Below the pieces are notes generated by a model. It was not told where the DNA came from and ran no database searches. It saw only the letters and a program-made list of their open reading frames with translations. From Oscillospiraceae bacterium (GTDB taxonomy: Bacteria; Bacillota; Clostridia; Oscillospirales; CAG-382): DNA of 64,000 nt. Below are positions 58,351 to 64,000 of the stretch, piece by piece; position 1 is the stretch's first letter; each line of letters opens with the position of its first letter. Both the position numbers and the translations under genes were made by a program. The stretch is taken from the NCBI GenBank assembly GCA_015064955.1, contig SVRD01000005.1, forward strand, positions 54,978-118,977, written 5' to 3'.

Positions 58351-59193
58351 TTATTCAACAGATTTATTCAAAAGATTGCAGGTTTCTTCATAGGAATGAC
58401 GCTCGAACTCGCGGTACATCGAGCCGCGGTCCATCGCTTCGTCAAAATCGACCTCGTGTCCGTCGAAATCGGGGCCGTCGACACAGGCAAACTTGACCTT
58501 GCCGCCGACAGTAAGACGGCAGCCGCCGCACATACCCGTTCCGTCGATCATTATCGGGTTCATACTAACGGTGGTCTTGATTCCGTATTCCTTGGTAAGC
58601 TTGCAGACAAACTTCATCATAATCAGCGGACCGATAGCGATGACCTCGTCGTACTTTTCGCCGCTTTCGATGAGCTTCTTCAGCGCGTCGGTAACAAGTC
58701 CCTTTTCGCCGACAGAGCCGTCGTCGGTCATAATAAGATATTTATCGCTGCAGGCGGTGAATTCGTCCCTGAGTATAACAAGATCCTTGTTTCTGAAGCC
58801 GACGACAGAGTGGACCTCCGCACCGAGCTCGTGAAGCTTTTTCGCAACGGGGAGCGCGATAGCGCAACCGACACCGCCGCCGATAACGGCAACCTTTTTG
58901 ATACCGTCGGTCTCGGTAGCCTTGCCCAACGGGCCGACAAAATCGCAAATATATTCGCCCTCGTTCTTGGAATCGAGAAGCTTTGTTGTGCCGCCGACTA
59001 TCTGATAAATAATAGTAACGGTGCCTGCCGCACGGTCAAAATCGGCGATGGTAAGCGGGATTCTTTCGCCGTTTTCGTCGACACGCAAAATAATAAACTG
59101 ACCGGGTTCTGCCTTTTTTGCAACCGCGGGCGCTTCGATCACCATTTTCGAAACGGTGGGATTGAGCGCTTCCTTTTTGATTATTTTAAACAT
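58351..59193 (-). CDS. nfnA: NfnA, small subunit (sulfide dehydrogenase/PyrK-like FAD-NAD-binding protein)
   Basis: The 280-residue protein has a FAD-binding beta barrel (1-95, GQFIILRVDENGERIPLTI), an NAD-binding fold (about 100-220, VAVIGGGVGCAIALPVAKKL) and a C-terminal [2Fe-2S] loop with MCGGCRLTVGGKVKFACVDGP (about 221-241) that provides three Cys. It forms a heterodimer with NfnB, encoded 19 bases downstream. With the ferredoxin reduced by IorAB, this complex would balance NADPH and NADH pools; that link is inference. Confidence 0.88.
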   Translation of the reverse strand: MFKIIKKEALNPTVSKMVIEAPAVAKKAEPGQFIILRVDENGERIPLTIADFDRAAGTVTIIYQIVGGTTKLLDSKNEGEYICDFVGPLGKATETDGIKKVAVIGGGVGCAIALPVAKKLHELGAEVHSVVGFRNKDLVILRDEFTACSDKYLIMTDDGSVGEKGLVTDALKKLIESGEKYDEVIAIGPLIMMKFVCKLTKEYGIKTTVSMNPIMIDGTGMCGGCRLTVGGKVKFACVDGPDFDGHEVDFDEAMDRGSMYREFERHSYEETCNLLNKSVE

Positions 59194-59233
59194 ATTAACA
59201 CCCTATTTCCAAAATCGAAATTTTTTCCAATTA

Positions 59234-59262
59234 ATTATATCACCAAACCTTAATAATATCAA
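59234..59262 (-). promoter_or_regulatory. Promoter of nfnAB
   Basis: On the minus strand TTGATA (59262-59257), 17-base spacer, TATAAT (59239-59234), divergent from the first mtaD promoter copy. Confidence 0.7.
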
Positions 59263-59266
59263 CCTT

Positions 59267-59325
59267 TTTTCTTGATTTTCAATAATTTCCATAGTATAAT
59301 GTAAAATGTATAACGTTTGTGATTA
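59267..59325 (+). repeat. 59-base direct repeat, copy 1, containing a promoter
   Basis: Identical over 59 bases to 59527-59585. Contains TTGATT (59272-59277), a 17-base spacer and TATAAT (59295-59300). Separated from copy 2 by 201 bases that include a structured repeat. Confidence 0.95.
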
Positions 59326-59360
59326 ATTTTTGTGACAATTAGGGTGTTAGCACAGCGCAC

Positions 59361-59526
59361 TACAATAAAAAACCATAAAAATCGGCGACATGTGCGTCGA
59401 TTTTTATACCGCAGAGTGCCGAGCGTTTGGACAAGACGCGAAGCGGCGCGCACAAACGCTATGCGAATGAACGGCACTCACAAAAACCGATGAAAAACCT
59501 TGTGTTTTTCATCGAGAGCGAAGCGA
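59361..59526 (-). repeat. Structured TCGCTTCG-type element, inverted copy upstream of mtaD
   Basis: On the minus strand it starts TCGCTTCGCTCTCGATG, has the hairpin GATGAAAAAC/GTTTTTCATC, the nested stems GAGTGCCG/CGGCACTC and AGCGTTTG/CAAACGCT, and a tail hairpin with loop around CACATGTC. It is nearly identical, in inverted orientation, to 62358-62532. It abuts the second promoter repeat exactly. No gene is visible here; 59326-59360 is unassigned. Confidence 0.85.
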
Positions 59527-59585
59527 TTTTCTTGATTTTCAATAATTTCCATAGTATAATGTAAAATGTATAACGTTTGTGATTA
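59527..59585 (+). repeat. 59-base direct repeat, copy 2, the proximal promoter of mtaD
   Basis: Exact duplicate of 59267-59325. TTGATT (59532-59537), 17-base spacer, TATAAT (59555-59560), followed by a ~60-base leader and the CGGAGG site of mtaD. Confidence 0.95.
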
Positions 59586-59623
59586 TTTGTTATGCATTTT
59601 AGAACACATACGGAGGTTTAAAA

Positions 59624-60886
59624 ATGAATCTTCTTATTAAAAACGTGATTCTTCCCGAGGAAGACAAGCTCAAAACAGTCGATATCGCAATTACCGACGG
59701 TATCATCGCAAAGATCGGCAAGGTCGGCGACGATTTCAAGGCAGACGAGATCATCGAGGGCAAAAACCGACTTGCGATACCCGCGTTTGTAAACGCGCAC
59801 ACGCATATGTATATGTCGACACTGCGTAACGCCGCGGACGATCTTCCCTTTATGGAATGGCTCTTTAACGGTGTTATGCCCAAGGAGGACAGACTCGACG
59901 GCGAGCAGGCTTATTGGGGCTCTCTGCTTTCCTGCGCGGAAATGATAAAGCGCGGCTGTGCGACGTTTTGCGATATGCACCTCTTCCCCGGCAACTCGGC
60001 GAGAGCGGCGGTCGAATGCGGTATGCGTGCCGTCGTATCGCGCGGACTTGTCGGAAGCGAGGGCGGACAAAAGCGTCTTGACGATCAGTTCGCCGAGATC
60101 GAGGAATGGAAGCACGAAAAGAATATTAAATTTATGCTTGCGCCCCACGCCATCTACACCTGCGACAGAGAATATCTTTTGAAGATCTCCGAGGAGGCAA
60201 AGCGTTTGGGACTCGGCTTGAACATTCACCTTTCGGAAAGCAAGGCGGAATTTTCCGACTGTATGCGCGACAACGGCTGTACCCCGACCGAATACGTCGC
60301 GTCGCTCGGTCTTTTCGAGAACAAAACTCTCGCGGCACACTGTGTTCAGCTCACCAAAAACGATATTTCGATCCTCGCGAAATACGGCGTTTCGGTTGCG
60401 TCGAACCCGAAATCCAATCTCAAGCTCGGCAACGGCATCGCGCCGATATATCAGCTCGACAAGGCGGGCGTAAACGTTTGTATCGGTACCGACTCGGCGG
60501 CATCGAACAACAGCCTCAATATGTTCTCGGAGCTTAATTATATGACACTGCTCCACAAGGGCACGAATTACGACTCCACCGCGATCCCCGCGAAAAAGGC
60601 GCTCGACTTCGCCACCGTAAACGGTGCGAAAGCGCTCGGATTTGACAATCTCGGCAAACTCGAGGAGGGCTGGGCGGCGGATATCGCACTGCTCGACACC
60701 GACGTACCCCAGATGATACCGCTCCGCAACTACTATGCAGCTGTCTGCTATTGCTGTGACGGCAGCGAGACCGACACTCTCATCATCGACGGCAAGGTCG
60801 TTATGAAAAACAAGGAGCTTCTCACCATCGACACCGAGCAGCTTTATTACCACATAAACAAAATCGTAGATTTTTTGGATAATTAA
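59624..60886 (+). CDS. mtaD: 5-methylthioadenosine/S-adenosylhomocysteine deaminase-type amidohydrolase
   Basis: The 420-residue metal-dependent enzyme deaminates adenosine-type nucleosides to inosine forms. Metal ligands are visible: HTHMYM after PAFVNA (about 57-62), HAIYT near 175, NIHLSES (His about 201) and GTDSAASNN (Asp about 288). This is the MtaD/SsnA/TrzN group. The 11-base spacing to ahcY supports action on S-adenosylhomocysteine, methylthioadenosine, 5'-deoxyadenosine or adenosine; sequence does not decide among them. It has a duplicated promoter. Confidence 0.85.
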   Translation: MNLLIKNVILPEEDKLKTVDIAITDGIIAKIGKVGDDFKADEIIEGKNRLAIPAFVNAHTHMYMSTLRNAADDLPFMEWLFNGVMPKEDRLDGEQAYWGSLLSCAEMIKRGCATFCDMHLFPGNSARAAVECGMRAVVSRGLVGSEGGQKRLDDQFAEIEEWKHEKNIKFMLAPHAIYTCDREYLLKISEEAKRLGLGLNIHLSESKAEFSDCMRDNGCTPTEYVASLGLFENKTLAAHCVQLTKNDISILAKYGVSVASNPKSNLKLGNGIAPIYQLDKAGVNVCIGTDSAASNNSLNMFSELNYMTLLHKGTNYDSTAIPAKKALDFATVNGAKALGFDNLGKLEEGWAADIALLDTDVPQMIPLRNYYAAVCYCCDGSETDTLIIDGKVVMKNKELLTIDTEQLYYHINKIVDFLDN

Positions 60887-60897
60887 GGAGAATGAAT

Positions 60898-62148
60898 ATG
60901 TCTTACGATATCAGAGATATAAACCTTTGGGAAAGCGGCGAAACCAAGATCCAATGGGTAAAGAGCAATATGGACCTTCTTCGCGGAATCGAGGAGGAAT
61001 TCAGCAAGACCAAGCCCTTTAAGGATCTCCGTGTTGCGCTTTCGGTACATTTGGAAGCAAAAACCGCTTATCTTTGCCGTGTGCTTGCGGCAGGCGGTGC
61101 CGAAATGTATATCACCGGCTCGAATCCGCTCTCAACTCAGGACGACGTTGCCGCGGCACTCGTTCACGGCGGACTCAACGTCTATGCTTGGCACGGCTGT
61201 ACCGATGAGGAATACGAAGCTCACACCTCTCGCGTTATCGCGGAGGGCAAACCTCATATTATCATCGACGACGGCGGCGATCTGGTAAACCTTATCCACA
61301 CCAAGTACCGCGAGCTTTTGCCCAACGTTATCGGCGGCTGTGAAGAAACTACGACAGGTATTATCCGTCTTCACGCGATGGCGCGCGAGGGCATTCTCGA
61401 ATTCCCGATGGTTTTGGTAAACGATGCCGACTGCAAGCATCTTTTCGATAACCGATACGGCACGGGTCAGTCGGTTTGGGACGGCATCAACCGCACCACC
61501 AACCTCATCGTTGCCGGCAAAAAGGTCGTTGTCGCAGGCTACGGCTGGTGCGGCAAGGGCGTTGCTATGCGTGCAAAGGGATTGGGCGCATCGGTTATCG
61601 TTACCGAGGTCGATCCGATTCGCGCGATGGAAGCGGTTATGGACGGATTTGCGGTTATGCCGATGGAGGACGCGGCGAAGGAAGGCGACTTCTTCTGCAC
61701 CGTTACAGGCGACTGCGAGGTTATCACCACCAAGCACTTCCCGCTTCTTAAAGACGGCGCGATCCTTACCAACGCAGGTCACTTCGACGTCGAGGTCGAT
61801 ATGAAGGCTTTGCGCGAATGTGCTTTAGAAACCTTCGAGGCTCGCAACAATATTATCGGCTATAAGCTCGAAAACGGCAACACCGTCTACGTTATCGCAG
61901 AGGGCAGACTTGTAAATATCTGTGCGGGCGACGGCCACCCTGCCGAAATTATGGATATGTCGTTTGCGATTCAGGCACTTTCGGCACTCCACCTCGTTAC
62001 CAACAAGGGCAAGATCGAAGAAAAGCTTATCAAGGTTCCCCGCGAGGTCGACGAGGAGGTTGCCCGCAGAAAGCTCGCATTCTGGGGCTGTAAGATCGAC
62101 ACCCTCACCGAAAACCAGAAAAACTATCTCGGCGCTTGGCAGCATTAA
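60898..62148 (+). CDS. ahcY: Adenosylhomocysteinase
   Basis: The 416-residue NAD-dependent enzyme splits S-adenosylhomocysteine into homocysteine and adenosine. SVHLEAKTAYL (about 45-55), the substrate motif IIIDDGGDLV (about 121-130), GCEETTTGI (about 146) and the NAD fold VVVAGYGWCGKGVA (about 206-219) are intact, and the C-terminal NAD-binding tail ends with LTENQKNYL. The short form lacks the ~40-residue insert of eukaryotic enzymes, as usual in many anaerobes. The start is the second ATG, seven bases after AAGGAG; the first ATG (60892) is only one base away from it. The stop codon runs directly into a structured repeat. Confidence 0.94.
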   Translation: MSYDIRDINLWESGETKIQWVKSNMDLLRGIEEEFSKTKPFKDLRVALSVHLEAKTAYLCRVLAAGGAEMYITGSNPLSTQDDVAAALVHGGLNVYAWHGCTDEEYEAHTSRVIAEGKPHIIIDDGGDLVNLIHTKYRELLPNVIGGCEETTTGIIRLHAMAREGILEFPMVLVNDADCKHLFDNRYGTGQSVWDGINRTTNLIVAGKKVVVAGYGWCGKGVAMRAKGLGASVIVTEVDPIRAMEAVMDGFAVMPMEDAAKEGDFFCTVTGDCEVITTKHFPLLKDGAILTNAGHFDVEVDMKALRECALETFEARNNIIGYKLENGNTVYVIAEGRLVNICAGDGHPAEIMDMSFAIQALSALHLVTNKGKIEEKLIKVPREVDEEVARRKLAFWGCKIDTLTENQKNYLGAWQH

Positions 62149-62611
62149 TCGCTTCGCTCTCGTGAAAAATTCTTCGAATTTTCCCCGTTTTTTGTGAGCG
62201 TTGTGCGCTCGCGCCTCGCGCCTCGCTTTGCTCGACACTCGCAACGCCCTAAGGTATATTTTTCAAGGCACATGTCCTTGAAAAATATGTGATTTTTATT
62301 GTATAAGTTGCTTCGCTCTCGACACAAAATGCTTTGCATTTTGGTCGGTTATATCGCTTCGCTTCGCTTGCTCTCGATGAAAAACACAAGGTTTTTCATC
62401 GGTTTTGTGAGTGCCGTTCATTCGCATAGCGTTTGTGCGCGCCGCTTCGCGTCTTGTCCAAACGCTCGGCACTCTGCGGTATAAAAATCGACGCGCATGT
62501 CGCCGATTTTTATGGGATTTTTATTGTATAAGTCGCTTCGCTCTCGACACGAAACGCAAGCGTTTCGGTCGGTTGCCGCTGCGGCGGGTTTTGTGAACAT
62601 CGTACGCTCGC
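62149..62611 (+). repeat. Three tandem TCGCTTCG-type structured modules after ahcY
   Basis: Module 1 (62149-62307), module 2 (62309-62532, itself with a doubled head) and a shorter module 3 (62533-62611). Each begins TCGCTTCGCTCTCG or a close variant, then a variable palindrome, then CGGTT/TTGTGAG and a nested long stem. Modules 1 and 2 end in a hairpin with loop around CRCATGTC and the identical 17-mer GATTTTTATTGTATAAG (62291-62307, 62516-62532). Stems differ between modules but pair. No gene is visible in this stretch. Confidence 0.85.
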
Positions 62612-62612
62612 G

Positions 62613-62831
62613 ATGTTCTACTGCCTGATTCACGTAAACTTCGCTAATGGCAGCGTAACCCAAGGCATGTGTATTCTTACCGATTGGAAACCGGGCGCGC
62701 TGGCGTTGCAATCCGACGATGGCGGTTTGCCAAAGCTTCGTCTTGTTCTTCCTGAGGAATATGCGGAATTTATGGCACAAATGGAAAGCATTTTCGATGT
62801 GCAGTATCCCGTTTTTCCAAAAAACCAATAG
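62613..62831 (+). CDS. Small uncertain reading frame fused to the repeat
   Basis: A 72-residue frame whose ATG lies in the last hairpin of the repeat and which lacks a ribosome binding site. The C-terminal half (KLRLVLPEEYAEFMAQMESI) reads like a real amphipathic helix, so this may be the remaining 3' end of a gene whose 5' part was replaced by the repeat. I do not recognise it. Alternatively it is chance. Confidence 0.3.
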   Translation: MFYCLIHVNFANGSVTQGMCILTDWKPGALALQSDDGGLPKLRLVLPEEYAEFMAQMESIFDVQYPVFPKNQ

Positions 62832-62919
62832 GCAATATTTTATTTGTATTTTGTATTCAAAATTTTTGAAGGGTATGGGAAACTTTTGAAAAAGTTTCCC
62901 AATAAAAAAGGTGATAAAT

Positions 62920-63618
62920 ATGTCTACTCCTCATAATTCGGCAAATATCGGCGATATCGCCGAAACAGTTATTATGTGCGGCGATCCGCTTCGCATAAAA
63001 TACATCGCAGAAACCTATCTCGAAAACGCGGTCTGCTTCAACGAGGTCCGCGGTATGCTCGGCTACACCGGATATTACAACGGCAAGCGTGTTTCGGTAA
63101 TGGGACACGGTATGGGTATGGCCTCGATCGGCATCTATGCCTATGAGCTTTATAACCACTACGGCGTAAAGCAGATAATCCGCGCAGGCTCGGCAGGCGG
63201 TATCGGCGACGGCGTAAACGTCCGCGACATCATCATCGCGCAGGGTGTTTGCCACGACAGCAACTTTGCTTGGCAGTATGAGCTCCCCGGCACATTCGCG
63301 CCGATAGCCGATTTCGAGCTTCTCAAGGCGGCAGATGCAAAGGCAAAGGAGCTCGGCATCAATGCAAGAGTCGGCAATATTTATTCCACCGACGTGTTCT
63401 ATGCGCCCGAAAAGGTGAATGCGCAGTGGAAGGAAATGGGAATTCTCGGCGTTGAAATGGAAGCCGCGGCGCTCTATATGATTGCCGCAAAGGCGAAGGC
63501 AAAGGCGCTTTGCGTCTGCACGGTAAGCAACCATATGTTCACAAAAGAGGAGCTTTCAACCGAGGAACGCCAGACCGGATTCAACGAAATGATAAAGCTT
63601 TGCCTCGAAATAGCATAA
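62920..63618 (+). CDS. deoD: Purine-nucleoside phosphorylase, DeoD (hexameric) type, with Asn204
   Basis: The 232-residue enzyme cleaves purine nucleosides with phosphate. It has the DeoD features CGDPLRIKYIAETYL (phosphate-site Arg about 26), VMGHGMGMASIGIYAYEL (about 61-78), RAGSAGGIG (about 88), GVEMEAAALY (about 177-186) and ERQTGFNEMIK at the end. The catalytic Asp of the family (Asp204 in Escherichia coli, VSDH) is Asn here (VSNH, residue 204). In hexameric enzymes Asn here is linked to preference for 6-oxopurines (inosine, guanosine). The start is the ATG after AAAAAGGTG. It follows a GGGAAACTTTT/AAAGTTTCCC hairpin. Confidence 0.9.
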   Translation: MSTPHNSANIGDIAETVIMCGDPLRIKYIAETYLENAVCFNEVRGMLGYTGYYNGKRVSVMGHGMGMASIGIYAYELYNHYGVKQIIRAGSAGGIGDGVNVRDIIIAQGVCHDSNFAWQYELPGTFAPIADFELLKAADAKAKELGINARVGNIYSTDVFYAPEKVNAQWKEMGILGVEMEAAALYMIAAKAKAKALCVCTVSNHMFTKEELSTEERQTGFNEMIKLCLEIA

Positions 63619-63636
63619 AGCAAATTTATAAACATC

Positions 63637-63662
63637 AAAGCCTGCATTCGCGGGCTTTTTTG
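63637..63662 (+). terminator. Terminator of deoD
   Basis: Stem AAAGCCTGC / GCGGGCTTT (one G-T pair) with loop ATTC, followed by T's. Confidence 0.8.
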
Positions 63663-63755
63663 CTTGCAATCAGGGCGAGGGCTACACACAAACGAGAATT
63701 TAAAAGAGATTAAAAAAACGCTTTTTGTGTTGTTGTTGTTTCAAATGGTGTGCCC

Positions 63756-63903
63756 TATAATAACGTTACGTCTTAATACCACAAGACAATACGTAATACA
63801 GTGGTCCGTAACGGTTTGATATAACGTAAGGCTTATAGACTAACAAGACAATACGTAATATAGTGGTCTGTAACGTTTAAATATAACGATAGCTATTAAA
63901 TTA
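63756..63903. repeat. 62-base tandem repeat, about 2.4 copies, in the gene-free right end
   Basis: Copy A (63781-63842) and copy B (63843-63903) both start ACAAGACAATACGTAATA, followed by AGTGGTC.GTAACG and ATATAACG. A partial copy precedes from about 63756 (ATAACGTTACG). The 382 bases after deoD hold no other assignable feature apart from its terminator, this repeat and a C/T-rich tract from about 63925 to the end. Confidence 0.8.
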
Positions 63904-63947
63904 ACACAACAACACTTTATATAATAAATTTATTTCTTTTTTCTTTT

Positions 63948-64000
63948 TTACAAAAGCTTCTTTTTCTTTGCTTCTTTCTTTTTCTTGTCTTTTTTCTGTA
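63948..64000 (-). CDS. Possible C-terminal tail of a gene entering from the right
   Basis: On the minus strand the last 16 codons before a TAA (63950-63948) read QKKDKKKKEAKKKKLL. Lys-rich tails of this kind are common at the end of membrane or ribosome-associated proteins. The frame is open to the window edge, but the tract is so biased that it may be non-coding. Confidence 0.3.
   Translation of the reverse strand, partial: QKKDKKKKEAKKKKLL

Noticed and set aside
59618..60853. A 411-codon minus-strand frame opposite mtaD
   Set aside because: Antisense of a gene with clear metal-binding motifs and a proper ribosome binding site.
62418..62828. A 136-codon minus-strand frame across the repeats after ahcY
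   Set aside because: It runs through the hairpin modules and shares its translated repeats with the non-coding copy at 59361-59526; no ribosome binding site.

Overview
The window looks like chromosomal DNA of a low-to-medium GC, Gram-positive anaerobe of the class Clostridia, probably an uncultured Oscillospiraceae/Ruminococcaceae-type gut bacterium. Reasons: strong AGGAGG-type ribosome binding sites, TTGACA/TATAAT promoters with 17-base spacers, a T-box leader on thrS, a CotH protein, a class B sortase, a dockerin-tagged muramidase, an indolepyruvate:ferredoxin oxidoreductase and an electron-bifurcating NfnAB pair. No rRNA, CRISPR array, prophage or insertion sequence was seen. There are two tRNA genes (Ser-GGA, Glu-CUC) and about 60 protein genes.

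Layout. 0.2-2.9 kb: type II pantothenate kinase, a small HTH-like protein, a minus-strand trio of small unknown genes and a membrane protein. 3-6 kb: a three-gene FAD oxidoreductase operon (GlpA-like, GlpB-like, DUF1667). 6.1-11 kb: a CotH / VTC-domain / DUF4956 operon. 11-12.1 kb: an AI-2E/YtvI-type permease. 12.3-17.6 kb: an accessory segment bounded by tRNA-Ser and tRNA-Glu, each followed by a terminator and then by the same kind of hairpin array. Inside lie two lipoproteins, a four-helix protein and a small gene with an apparent non-AUG start. 17.7-21.9 kb: sortase B and the dockerin muramidase. 22-28 kb: an argG-argH-ABC transporter-argF operon. 28.2-29.1 kb: a HAD phosphatase and acyl carrier protein.

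29.3-45 kb is a long plus-strand block: ruvC-ruvA-ruvB, a SAM methyltransferase, ecfA1-ecfA2-ecfT-truA, DUF5711, CvpA and pgsA genes, a ClpE-like unfoldase, a P-type-ATPase-like protein that has lost its catalytic motifs, DUF1858, mscL and a BadF/NagK-type kinase. 45.2-47.4 kb: thrS with its T-box. 47.5-53.9 kb: a TIM-barrel isomerase, then (in transcription order) paaK-iorA-iorB-paaK-ACT for aromatic 2-oxoacid oxidation and acyl-CoA/ATP conversion. 54-57 kb: nrdR and an ABC exporter pair. 57-59.2 kb: nfnA-nfnB. 59.3-63.6 kb: an S-adenosylhomocysteine salvage set (mtaD, ahcY, deoD) interleaved with structured repeats. The last 380 bases hold tandem repeats and possibly the Lys-rich tail of a gene entering from the right.

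Most genes are ordinary housekeeping or anaerobic metabolism. The unusual content is of two kinds: non-coding DNA built as strings of small hairpins whose stems differ between copies while the separators stay fixed (two unrelated families), and proteins that depart from their family's chemistry (the degenerate P-type ATPase, and a DeoD with Asn at position 204).
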